Below, piece after piece: positions 28,942 through 38,500 of a stretch of DNA of 64,000 bases. The first letter of the stretch is position 1; each line of letters begins with the position of its first letter. Source of the stretch: Bacteroidales bacterium (lineage in GTDB: Bacteria; Bacteroidota; Bacteroidia; Bacteroidales; M50B96); assembly GCA_018401015.1 (NCBI GenBank), contig JAGYLP010000005.1:1-64000 (forward strand), read 5' to 3'. Position numbers and translations under genes: made by a program. A model generated the notes under the pieces. That model searched no databases. It was not told the origin of the DNA and saw only the letters and a program-made list of their open reading frames with translations.

Positions 28942-29922
28942 ATGGAACACCTTAAAGATTATCGCGAATTACGCATTGTTTTCATGGGAACACCTTCCTT
29001 TGCGGCTTATTCGCTAGAGTTCTTTTTGAAGGCAGGATTGCAAGTAGTAGGCGTAGTAACCACCGAGGACAAACCTGCCGGTCGGGGCCTACAAGTAAAA
29101 ACTTCTGCCGTAAAAGAGGTAGCCTTGAAACACCAACTTCCCCTTTTACAACCTCCCAAACTAAAAGACGCTGAATTTTTGGATCGACTCAGTTCCTGGC
29201 AAGCCGATGTTTTCATAGTCGTAGCCTTTCGCATGCTGCCTGAACTCGTATGGTCGATGCCGCCCCTCGGCACGATTAATTTGCATGCCTCCCTCTTGCC
29301 TCAGTATCGGGGTGCCGCTCCAATTAATCATGCCATTATTCAGGGTGAAACGGAAACAGGGGTAACAACCTTCTTCATCGAAAAAGAAATCGATACGGGT
29401 AAAATATTGCTACAGGAAAAGATTCAGATTGAACCCACCGAAACAGCCGGCAGCCTGCACGATAAACTCATGGTTCTGGGTGCCGATTTGCTCTTGAAAA
29501 CCTTGCAAGAGCTCACCGCTAACAAAAGCCTTGTACCCATGGAACAGGAAAATAATCAGCAACTTAAAAGCGCTCCCAAAATAGATAAAGCCTTTTGCTC
29601 GATCGATTGGAATCAAGATATCCATCGGGTGTATAATTTTGTTCGCGGATTAAGCCCCTACCCAGCAGCTTATGGTTTCATTAAACGCGATGATAAAAGC
29701 CTGTCGATGAAAATTTTCCGGGCCAATAGAATTGAAAAGAAGCACGAAAATGCTCCGGGCACTATCCTGGTGCAGGAAGGAAAATCGATTTGGGTCGCAA
29801 CCCAAAATGGATTCCTCATCCTCGAGGAAATTCAACTAGCAGGAAAAAAACGAATGTTGACGAAGGATTTTCTAATAGGATTTAAGGATTTAGAAAGCTA
29901 TTCCTTTTCTTTAACCGACTAA
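28942..29922 (+). CDS. fmt: Methionyl-tRNA formyltransferase
   Basis: Fmt formylates the initiator Met-tRNA with 10-formyltetrahydrofolate. The 326-residue product shows the N-terminal formyltransferase domain, with VFMGTPSFAAYSLE at about 13-26, and the catalytic block NLHASLLPQYRGAAPI (about 113-128, containing the conserved Asn-His). The C-terminal beta-barrel domain begins near residue 210 with RVYNFVRGLSPYP. It follows lptD by about 90 nt and precedes the Omp85 protein by 11 nt, so it probably shares a transcript with the latter. No peptide deformylase gene is next to it, unlike in many bacteria. Confidence 0.96.
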   Translation: MEHLKDYRELRIVFMGTPSFAAYSLEFFLKAGLQVVGVVTTEDKPAGRGLQVKTSAVKEVALKHQLPLLQPPKLKDAEFLDRLSSWQADVFIVVAFRMLPELVWSMPPLGTINLHASLLPQYRGAAPINHAIIQGETETGVTTFFIEKEIDTGKILLQEKIQIEPTETAGSLHDKLMVLGADLLLKTLQELTANKSLVPMEQENNQQLKSAPKIDKAFCSIDWNQDIHRVYNFVRGLSPYPAAYGFIKRDDKSLSMKIFRANRIEKKHENAPGTILVQEGKSIWVATQNGFLILEEIQLAGKKRMLTKDFLIGFKDLESYSFSLTD

Positions 29923-29933
29923 AAACGGATAAA

Positions 29934-31274
29934 ATGATAAAGGTTCTCACGTTACTGTTGCTTTTACCCTTTGCAGCCTGGTCGCAAACGGTCCGTTCCG
30001 ATAGCACCGCTACTGAGGCTAAAGAAGTAAAAACCGGCGCCAACATTGGTCTATTGCCAGTGGTTGCCTACGATGCCGACCTGGGATTGCAATACGGAGG
30101 CTTAGCCAACCTTTTTCTTTACGGCGACGGATCGTCCTACCCCATGTACAAACATTCCATTTATGGCGAAATTAGTCGCTATACCCGAGGCTCCGGAATA
30201 AACCGATTGTTTTACGATAGCTGGTATTTGATTCCCAGCTTACGGGTTACAGCCGATTTGAGTTATTTAACCGAGCAAGCCTATGCTTTCTATGGCTTCA
30301 ATGGTGCCGAAAGCGTTTTCAATGCCACCTGGATGGACGATCAATCCGCCGATTACCGCAGTCGAATGTTTTATCGGCATGCCCGCGAGCGTGTCCGGAT
30401 CCTGATCGATTTTCAAGGGCGAATTATCGGCGATAAATTGCGCTGGATTGCCGGATTCACCCACTTGAACGATCGGATATCCTCGGTCGATATTGAGCAG
30501 TTGAACGAAGGCAAGACCGACGATCTCTTGCCTTCGGTAGAAGCTATGCCCGGCTTGTACGAACGCTATGTAGCCTGGGGAGTAATTCCTGAGAACGAAG
30601 CCGACGGAGGGATTAACAACTACCTGAAACTCGGATTCATTTGGGATACCCGCGACAACGAGCCGAACCCCATGCGTGGAATGTGGTCGGAAGCCTTATT
30701 ATTTTCAGCACCCGGTTTTCTGAATAATGAAACACCGCATCATATTCTAAACCTCACCCACCGGCAATACTTCACTCTTATTCCACGAGATCTTTCGCTG
30801 GCGATTCGACTTATGGCTCAGCAAACCATATCGGGAAGCGCACCTTTCTATGTTAAACCGAATGTGGTTACCTCTTTTCAACGAGGCGTAAGTTCCGACG
30901 GTATAGGCGGAGGGAAAACCGTTCGTGGGGTCTTATTGAACCGAATCGTAGGCGATGGGGTCTTCATGGGAAATATTGAAATGCGTTGGAAAGTATGGCA
31001 TTTTCGATTGCTGAACAACAACTTCTATTTAGGTCTGAACGCCTTTCTCGATGCCGGCCAAGTAATTAAACCCGTTGACATTGACTTCGATCTATTGCCC
31101 GAAGATTATGATTCTTTTTTCAACGACTCAGGAGAAAAAATGCACTTTGGAACCGGACTCGGATTTCGCGTGGCGATGAATCAAAATTTTGTCGTGGCGC
31201 TCGATTACGGATTTGCCCTCGACTCTCAGGACGGAGATCAGGGAATGTATATTGGTTTGAATTATCTCTTTTAA
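29934..31274 (+). CDS. Omp85/BamA-TamA superfamily outer-membrane protein
   Basis: The 446-residue product has a short signal peptide (MIKVLTLLLLLPFAAWSQ) and a C-terminal bacterial surface antigen (D15) barrel. It contains the GxGxGxxxRG-type segment SSDGIGGGKTVRGV, which corresponds to the conserved lid-lock loop region, and ends in an aromatic residue (YLF) as outer-membrane barrels do. It lacks the POTRA repeats of true BamA, so it is a stand-alone barrel of the family. Several such short members occur in Bacteroidota, with unknown substrates. It lies 11 nt behind fmt. Confidence 0.82.
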   Translation: MIKVLTLLLLLPFAAWSQTVRSDSTATEAKEVKTGANIGLLPVVAYDADLGLQYGGLANLFLYGDGSSYPMYKHSIYGEISRYTRGSGINRLFYDSWYLIPSLRVTADLSYLTEQAYAFYGFNGAESVFNATWMDDQSADYRSRMFYRHARERVRILIDFQGRIIGDKLRWIAGFTHLNDRISSVDIEQLNEGKTDDLLPSVEAMPGLYERYVAWGVIPENEADGGINNYLKLGFIWDTRDNEPNPMRGMWSEALLFSAPGFLNNETPHHILNLTHRQYFTLIPRDLSLAIRLMAQQTISGSAPFYVKPNVVTSFQRGVSSDGIGGGKTVRGVLLNRIVGDGVFMGNIEMRWKVWHFRLLNNNFYLGLNAFLDAGQVIKPVDIDFDLLPEDYDSFFNDSGEKMHFGTGLGFRVAMNQNFVVALDYGFALDSQDGDQGMYIGLNYLF

Positions 31275-31334
31275 ATCTAAAACCGACACAATCTACCTTC
31301 ACTCCATCTGTTCCAGTTAACCTCATATCCAGCT

Positions 31335-33299
31335 ATGGCAAAGCCATTCAACCAACTTTCACGTGTAAGCTGCCTTTTCATCCTTCTTGTTTGGATCATT
31401 CCCGGCGGGGTGGGAGGAGCCCACGCACAAACTGAAAAGATTCAAGCTTTGTCCGAAATACTCATGCAATATGAGTATCACCCAGCAGACACTATCTTGA
31501 AACATTCCAGGGCTTTATCCTCTCAGCTGGGCCCTTCTGTTTCCTCGTCGGACAGTGCCTGGATTTACTGGGCTATTGGTCTGGAAAAATACCACGCTGG
31601 CGAACGACAATTATCGGGTTTGTATTTCAGGAAAGCACGTCAAATTGCAACGGAAACCAGCATGATGCAACTCATCCCATTGCTAAACCGAATAGAGGGA
31701 ATTCTTGCTCGAGAGAATCGACTCTTTTCACAAGCACATGAACTAATCAATCAATCGATCGAGGAATTTAAAGCATTAAACTTACCCCTTCAATTGCAAT
31801 TTTCCTATTTTGAATCGGGCAATAATTGGTATGCACTGGGACGCCATACCAAAGCATTGAATTTATACCTGAAAGCACTTGAGGCAGCCCCGGAATCGCG
31901 CCTTCTCGACAGCAAACTGAATTATGCCATTGGGAAAACTTACTATCGCTTAGCAAAACTTTTCAGGTTAGTTCAATCGCTAAAATATACCCGCTATTTG
32001 CAAGAAGCAAAGCGTTATATGCAAAGCTCGCTCGAGGATAAGCCAGAAGCAGTTGGCGAAGGTAAAACCTGCCTCACGCTAATTCAGCTTTGCAATATTT
32101 CTCTCGAGTTACATTCCTACGAAGAGCTCCGGTCTTATTTAAAAATGCTTGAAGATTGCCGTGGAATTCCCGATTACGACGTTGAGTTAGGACTCCTGAT
32201 AGTGGAAGCAAGAACGGCTAAAACCCTTGAGCAGAACACCGAAAAAGCCTTGGCGATTTTAGACCAAATGGAACAACAAAAATACCGCTGGCTGGCTCCA
32301 ACCCATTATTTTGAAGCCCAAGTATACCGTGCTCAGATTCTTTTTGAACTCGACAGCAATGAAACAGCCTTTGAACGGATAGAACAAGCAGCCGATTGGT
32401 TCTATGAGCGAAACGACTTGAATCAAGCTTTGAATGCCTACCAACTTTGGATTCGAGAGCTGGCGTCGAACGATCAGTCCGACAAATACCTCCGGTTGCG
32501 ACCCAGGGTCGATTCCCTTCAGCAGCAACTCTTTAGCGAGGCCGACCTTGAATTATTCGAAGAAGTAAAACAACGCTATGAAACCGAAGCCTTATCCAAT
32601 GAATTGGAGGTGGTTCACTCGAAAAGCATCAATCAGCGCAAGTATTTACTCTTGCTGGTCATTTTGCTCCTGAGTGTTATTTTAATTTCAGGATTAATCT
32701 TCTACATCAATCATTTACGAAGCAAAAAAGCCCTACTGCAACTCGAAATTGAATCGGAACGAGCACGTCAATTAGCATGGGAAAATCAGGCAAGGGAGGC
32801 AACGATTCAAAAACTTGAACTTGAGCAGGAATTAATTCGAGAGATGAATCGAACGGCCAACTTGGAATCGGAGAAACTACATCAACAAAAAATGATGGAA
32901 GCCTTGAGGCATTTGCAGCACGAAAACCTGCGGGTAAATTTAGCGAACCAGCTCCGACCCTACTCCCTCCAGCTGGTCCGTAAAAAGGATCGAGAAGACT
33001 TCGACCAGCTGATTCATCAACTCGAAGAAAATCAGCAAGATCAGGCAATAGAGCAATTTGAGCAAGTCTTTACGCAAGCTTATGGCGATTTTTATTCCAG
33101 GTTAATTCAATTGAATCCCGACTTTGGACGAAACGAACTTCATTTAGCCGCCCTACTTCGACTCAATTTATCGAGTAAAGAAATTGCCGGTATTCTCAAT
33201 ATTAGCCAAGCTGCCATTGAAAAGACCCGTCATCAGATACGCCAAAAACTTCAACTTAAACGTTCCGATTCCTTAACCACATTCTTAATGTCGCTCTAG
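31335..33299 (+). CDS. Membrane-anchored TPR protein with LuxR-like C-terminal helix-turn-helix
   Basis: The 654-residue product has a signal-type segment ending in AHAQ (about 29-32) and a TPR-like region (about 40-400). One membrane segment lies near 435-456 (YLLLLVILLLSVILISGLIF). A charged coiled coil follows (about 460-560). The C-terminus contains the helix-turn-helix LSSKEIAGILNISQAAIEKT (about 616-635), as in LuxR/GerE-type output domains. The layout matches the first regulator in this window, but with a different output domain and a coiled coil. Signal and targets are unknown. It appears monocistronic. Confidence 0.78.
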   Translation: MAKPFNQLSRVSCLFILLVWIIPGGVGGAHAQTEKIQALSEILMQYEYHPADTILKHSRALSSQLGPSVSSSDSAWIYWAIGLEKYHAGERQLSGLYFRKARQIATETSMMQLIPLLNRIEGILARENRLFSQAHELINQSIEEFKALNLPLQLQFSYFESGNNWYALGRHTKALNLYLKALEAAPESRLLDSKLNYAIGKTYYRLAKLFRLVQSLKYTRYLQEAKRYMQSSLEDKPEAVGEGKTCLTLIQLCNISLELHSYEELRSYLKMLEDCRGIPDYDVELGLLIVEARTAKTLEQNTEKALAILDQMEQQKYRWLAPTHYFEAQVYRAQILFELDSNETAFERIEQAADWFYERNDLNQALNAYQLWIRELASNDQSDKYLRLRPRVDSLQQQLFSEADLELFEEVKQRYETEALSNELEVVHSKSINQRKYLLLLVILLLSVILISGLIFYINHLRSKKALLQLEIESERARQLAWENQAREATIQKLELEQELIREMNRTANLESEKLHQQKMMEALRHLQHENLRVNLANQLRPYSLQLVRKKDREDFDQLIHQLEENQQDQAIEQFEQVFTQAYGDFYSRLIQLNPDFGRNELHLAALLRLNLSSKEIAGILNISQAAIEKTRHQIRQKLQLKRSDSLTTFLMSL

Positions 33300-33512
33300 T
33301 ACTGCCAGGAGAAAAATCATTAAGCATCCTAACTCACCAAAGAGTGGTTACAGCTCTATGCCGGATTTATTCATTTACAGATTGAATCGAAGGCATCGCG
33401 GAGGAATGAGGAGTCAAACAAAACACAAGCCACTGAATAACAGCAAACTAACCAAGTTTGCCTAAGATTATTTGCACATCTTCCAATTTTCTTTTCCACC
33501 AATTATATTTGC

Positions 33513-33520
33513 TACTTTTG
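33513..33520 (+). promoter_or_regulatory. -7 box for dnaX
   Basis: TACTTTTG fits TAnnTTTG and ends 18 nt before the ATG at 33539. It supports that start over the in-frame ATG at 33458, which lies upstream of the box. A second match (TATATTTG, 33504-33511) overlaps the same area. Confidence 0.5.
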
Positions 33521-33538
33521 CGAAAACTAGAAAAAAGC

Positions 33539-34762
33539 ATGAGTCAATTTATCGTTTCAGCCCGTAAATACCGCCCCACAACCTTCCACTCGGTGGTTGG
33601 ACAAAAATCGATTACCACGACGCTTAAAAATGCGATAGAAAAACAAAAACTGGCTCATGCTTATTTGTTCTTCGGTCCGCGTGGAGTTGGCAAAACCACC
33701 TGTGCACGAATTTTTGCGAAAACCATTAATTGTTTGCAGCCGACGCCCGAGATGGAAGCCTGTAATCAATGTGAATCGTGCAAGGGATTTAATGAAAACC
33801 GATCCTATAATATCCATGAACTCGATGCAGCGTCGAACAACAGCGTCGAAGACATTCGGAGTTTGATTGAACAGGTTCGTATTCCTCCTCAAGTAGGAAA
33901 ATACAGCACTTACATCATCGATGAGGTTCACATGCTTTCGCTGGCCGCCTTCAATGCTTTTCTGAAAACGCTTGAGGAACCGCCGGCCCATGCTATTTTT
34001 ATTCTAGCCACCACCGAGAAACATAAAATTATTCCAACCATTCTGAGCCGTTGTCAAATATTTGATTTCAACCGGATTGAAGTGGCCGATATGGTGGATC
34101 ACCTGAGCTATATTGCGGGAAAAGAAGGAATTAGCGCCGAACCCGAAGCCTTGAATATCATTGCTCAGAAAGCCGACGGAGCCATGCGCGATGCACTCTC
34201 CATCTACGATCAAATTGTAAGTTATTCCGGCGAAACCATCACCTATCAGCAGGTAATCGAAAATCTGAACGTACTCGATTACGAGTATTATTTTCGCTTA
34301 ACCGATGCCTTTCTGGCAGCCGATTATGGAAGCAGTTTAATAATCTTGGACGAGATTTTGGCGAAGGGTTTCGACGGGCAGCATTTCTTGGTCGGGTTGG
34401 CAAAGCATTTCCGCGACTTGCTAATTTGCCGCAAGCCGGAAACCATTCAATTGCTGGAAGTTGGTGCAGGAATCAAAGAAAAATACCTTCAACAAGCGGT
34501 ACAGGTCGAAGTTAGTTTTGCACTCGAAGCCTTGAGCATCTGCAATCAGTTCGATATAAATTACCGCAGCAGCAAGAATACCCGTCTTCACATAGAGTTA
34601 GCCTTGCTTCAAATAGTTGGTTTAAGCCTGAAAAAAAAAAGCCCTGAGTTAAGCGAGGCGCCTCCTGCGGTTAAAGAAAAGCAAGCAGTGGCTGTTCTAA
34701 CCAGCCGCTCAATCGTCTGTTTCGGCGACCGCCAAGCCCGCGCCCACTCCGCCAGCTGCTGA
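33539..34762 (+). CDS. dnaX: DNA polymerase III subunit gamma/tau, intact N-terminal part
   Basis: DnaX is the ATPase of the clamp loader. The open frame gives the AAA+ core: GPRGVGKTTCARIFAKTINC (P-loop, about 43-62), a zinc module with CNQCESC, the ELDAASNNSVEDIR and IDEVHMLS motifs (Walker B), the sensor segment LATTEKHKIIPTILSRC, and clamp-loader domain III. The frame runs on through a poly-A tract at 34631 and ends at 34762 after a clearly out-of-frame Arg/Cys-rich tail. From about 34,699 the genuine protein continues in other frames to 35339 (listed separately). The full tau product would be near 600 residues. Confidence 0.93.
   Translation: MSQFIVSARKYRPTTFHSVVGQKSITTTLKNAIEKQKLAHAYLFFGPRGVGKTTCARIFAKTINCLQPTPEMEACNQCESCKGFNENRSYNIHELDAASNNSVEDIRSLIEQVRIPPQVGKYSTYIIDEVHMLSLAAFNAFLKTLEEPPAHAIFILATTEKHKIIPTILSRCQIFDFNRIEVADMVDHLSYIAGKEGISAEPEALNIIAQKADGAMRDALSIYDQIVSYSGETITYQQVIENLNVLDYEYYFRLTDAFLAADYGSSLIILDEILAKGFDGQHFLVGLAKHFRDLLICRKPETIQLLEVGAGIKEKYLQQAVQVEVSFALEALSICNQFDINYRSSKNTRLHIELALLQIVGLSLKKKSPELSEAPPAVKEKQAVAVLTSRSIVCFGDRQARAHSASC
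34631..34652 (+). promoter_or_regulatory. Poly-A slippery site in dnaX, likely tau/gamma switch
   Basis: Ten consecutive A residues (34631-34640) are read as three Lys codons plus the first base of AGC. In the -1 frame the message reads AAG CCC and then TGA (34645-34647). In the +1 frame it reads GCC CTG AGT and then TAA (34650-34652). Slippage either way thus yields a short gamma-like protein of about 370 residues containing the whole ATPase core. E. coli dnaX uses ribosomal frameshifting at AAAAAAG, and Thermus uses transcriptional slippage on an A run. Confidence 0.6.
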
Positions 34763-35339
34763 GAAAAGCCCGGAGCCCGCGCCAGCACCGGTAAAATCGG
34801 AGCCAGTTGTTTCGCCCGCCAAACCCGAACGCAAACCTTCATCCATTCCAAGCCTCGATGCTCTTTTATCGGGTCAAGCAAATGCCCAAGCAGCTAAAAG
34901 GAAGTTGAACCAAAGGCTCAAACGGTAGTTGGAGCCAACGTAGAGCTAAGGCTAACACCAGCGAACCGTTGAAGATCAGCTTGAAGCCCGAAGCACTCAT
35001 TTGCTGCCTGGAAACGTTTCCTCATTAGACTGGCCGGGTGAGCCTCGACTGCATTCCTCCCCTACAAATTGCTTAGCGCCGCAAATCACAAACCCCTTGC
35101 ATTTGTGCTGAAAGTAGCCAACCAATCCATCCTCGAGTCGCTCACGATGCGATTAAACCGAAATTAACGGAACGACTCATTCGGGAGTTACGATTGAGCT
35201 CACTCGAAATAGTGCTGGAACAGAGGAAGTGGAAAAGCGATCAACGCATTTACCGCCGAGGATAAGTTTCAATTCCTGTCGCGTAAAAATCCCTCAACTC
35301 CTTAAATTGAAACAATCCTTGGGACTCGATTTCGATTAA
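34699..35339 (+). pseudogene. dnaX: Frame-scrambled C-terminal (tau) region of dnaX
   Basis: The protein can be followed by switching frames. A Pro/Ala-rich linker (PAAQSSVSATAKPAP...) runs from 34701 to about 34,900. VEPKAQTVVGANVELRLTPA starts at 34904. WKRFLIRLAG starts at 35009. KPLAFVLKVANQSILESL starts at 35090. HDAIKPKLTERLIREL starts at 35143. EEVEK starts at 35223, FTAEDKFQFLSRKNP at 35249, and QLLKLKQSLGLDFD plus TAA at 35295-35339. The last blocks match the usual end of Bacteroidota DnaX. At least six single-base frame changes are needed. The tail of the convergent gene next door is damaged in the same way, which suggests sequence error more than true decay. Confidence 0.8.
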
Positions 35340-35510
35340 TCGTCGTAAAACTCTTCTTCGTCGTCCATGCTGTACTTTTCAAGGAAATAGCGTTTTTCGC
35401 TCATTAGCAGGAACAATCGTCAAGGGAGGCTCCCCTTTTATCGTGTTCCGTCGATTGTCGGCTTTCAATCTTTCAATCCAAAATTGAAGGCATCGTCCAG
35501 GAAACAACAA
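35336..35510 (-). pseudogene. Frame-shifted C-terminus of the giant exported protein
   Basis: On the minus strand the long gene stops at 35473, but plausible continuation exists in other frames: DAFNFGLKD (35494-35468), then ESRQSTEHDKRGASLDDCSC, then a clean acidic end that reads MSEKRYFLEKYSMDDEEEFY and stops at 35336. The final stop overlaps the dnaX stop on the other strand, as expected for two tightly convergent genes. About 45-50 residues would be restored. This is a reconstruction from the reading frames, not a confirmed end. Confidence 0.55.
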
Positions 35511-38500
35511 AGAGATTATTTCGCTTGTACTCCATAAAATACCACTGTTCGCTACCAGCCTGAAAATAAGCGGTAAATTCATTGCTTACACGGGTTTTCA
35601 GGAATTCAAATTTCGAAGGAGCAATTCGGTTGATCCCTTTCTTGCCCATGTTTCCAATACTCACATCGTCGATCGATTCGTAAGTCTTTTGTTCGCTGTT
35701 CCAAGCCAGGTGAATGTTGGTAAGCACCAAACTACTTTCGAGTAGTTCAGGTGTGCGGCGGTATTCACCATACATGCTTAAGTTCTTAAGCGCAGCATCG
35801 GCCTCTTCGACCGGAAGCAATTCGTACATTGCTTTCAGAAAAATCTCATCGGATAAATCGGCCGCTTCCATTTCATAATTGCTAATCATTTTGTCGGCCA
35901 TCAGATTCAGAATCGGTTCAGGGAAGTAAAAATCCAGAACCATCATCAGGTTCATTTCCACCTCGTTCAAGGTCAGGTCATGGACAATTTGCCCGGCCGA
36001 ATGAATCTTAATTTGGCCTGCATAGACCCCAATATCGATTAAACCTTCCGCCTCGAGCTTACAGGCATCCACCCATAAACTTAACATAGGCCCGGGAGCA
36101 TCGGGATTTTGCAACTTTTCATACGAAGCAATACGATAAGCGCGATCCGTTTTGTCGAAAGTAAGCAAGCCGGAAACCGTTATATGCTTGATATCGTCGC
36201 GTCGTTTGGGTTTACTTAGGAAAGATGAGTAGATATGGATGCTGTCTTTGTTCATAAACACCCCGGCTGCGAGGTAATTCTGTTCTTTATCGCGAATTTT
36301 CTCCCGAATAGGAATATAGATTTCGAGTGGATCGATTAGGGTATCGAAATAAAACCAACCAGGATTTACCAATTCACAAGCGTGAACCAAATTGGCGTGT
36401 CCTTCGAAATTGAGCCATTGAATGGGAGCATCGAGCTTGACCCTTCCCTGATAGCGAAAATGAGGAGACAAGGTAAAATTCTGTTCTTCAGGAATATCGG
36501 CCAAAGCATAGGTTTGGAGGGAATCGTTTACATCGATTACACTAAAGGAAATGGTTTGGTTCCGATTTTGCTCATCGATATAATCGTAACTACCCGAAGC
36601 GGTGTAGGATTTTCGACCGAACACATTGATTTCCGCTTCGTAAAATGTGTGATACCGATTAGCAGTATCCGCAACGATTCGAGCTTGTTCGAGAGTGCGC
36701 ATGGCAGCACCGGCCTCAATCGATACGATACCATCGCCTGGCAAGAGCGCTGCATCGGCAACTAAAATCGTTTTAACCGATTGAGCTATCAACAAGCTGT
36801 CTTTGATTTTGTAATTAGCCAAAGGAGCGTAAAAACGCAAAGAGTCTTGTTTCGGATGGACGGAGATAAACTCGGCTCCCACATAGTCGGAATCGATGAG
36901 TTTTTCGGCATCCATTTGCGCATTGACTATTATCGCTTTGTTGACCAAAGCGGCATCCATCAGGTCGAGTTCACTTTCGTCCATGTACCATTTAAACATA
37001 TCGATGGTACTGATGTATTGCACCGGTGGAATTTGGATTAATCCCGAATCATTATTCAAGGTAAATTGTCCATAGCGAGCGGTAAAATCGACTTTACCGG
37101 CTACATCATCCACCTGAAAATTAAAACCCTTCCCATCTTCTCTCTTCAAATCGAAAGATGAATTTTCCACTTCGAAAGCATTCGATGCGTAGCTAAAATC
37201 TTTCGAATTCATTTCGGCCCACAAAAATTCCATCTTTCCTTGTCCTTCCACTTTTTCGGGTCGTAAGCGAAGCGCACCGGTCATTTTTGCTTCGGCAAAC
37301 ATGGAGAAGGGTGTCTCTCTACTTTGAACAAAGAGCTGATTCTCGTATGGTTCCCAATGCTGATAGATTTGATTTCCGACAATGGAAGGATATTCCGGCG
37401 TTTGAATTTGCTGTTTCATTTCAAAACGCTGTGGATAAGCATTCATGGAATCGGGGTAAAAGATGAAGTCGTCGCATTCCGATCGAGACGTGAGATAATC
37501 TACCATTCCGCCTCCACGCAAGCCTCGATTGCTCAAATAAATGGTTTGATAGTACCGACCTTTATCCACATAAGTTGGATAGCCCATTTCCGGCGTTTGG
37601 GTAATAAATCCAAGCGATAAATCTTGTTGCACGCGCAACGATTCTCTAAAGGGTGGGAAAATATTAGCCGAAGTAAATTCGCCGTCGAAGTAGAGCGATT
37701 TGGTTTCAAACTCGTCCAAACTATCGATGCTATAGGGATCGATGGCAAAGTAGAAATCGTCCTTTCGATACACCCCACGTTGAATATGTGGTTTGTTGTA
37801 ATACACATAGCTTGTCTTCCGACTATTAAAAATCGGATATTCAGGCTGATAATTTCTACCGGATTTATTCCCGGGCAAGTCGATGATCAAATCGCCCGTA
37901 ATGTCTTCGATAACAGTTCGAACTTGAACTAAAATCGGATTTTGATCCTTATCACGCGATTCAACCCAAATCCGGAGCGAATCGATATTGTCCAAATCAA
38001 CTTTAAAATTCTCATAACTAAAACGGAACGATTTCCCATAAAAATCAAATTTCCCGGCTTCAACTTTTCCTTCGAACTCAAAGTCGCGGTTCTTTTTCAT
38101 TAAAATCTCCCCTCTGCTGGGGTAAATCACTACGTTTTGAGAGTCGCTCAATTGAATAAGAGGAACGCCATAAATCTTCAAATCCTTGGTTAACAAATTT
38201 AGGCTTGCATTTTCTTTATTCCCCGGACTCGAATTCATGCTGATTACGTCGTAATCTTCTACTCCCGAAACAGCTCTCACGTAATAAAAGAGCCGATCGC
38301 GCAATATAATTTTCTCGGTTTCTACCTGATAATGAATGACTCCTAAATACGAAAGTCGCATTAACAATTGTCGAACAGGAGTAATCGGCATTCGAATGAA
38401 GTTTGCATACTCGGAGGCCGTAAACTCCTTATCGAGGTATCGGTTATAATATTTGATAAGCCCCGAGAACGGATGCTGGGCATCTTTCCCCTGAACCGCA

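Noticed and set aside
33458-33538. Upstream in-frame ATG extending dnaX by 27 codons
   Set aside because: It precedes the TAnnTTTG box, and the added residues do not match the conserved DnaX start (SARKYRP).
35379-35582. 67-codon minus-strand frame as a separate small gene
   Set aside because: It falls in the indel-damaged patch and overlaps the end of the giant exported gene; it is better explained as one of its shifted frames.
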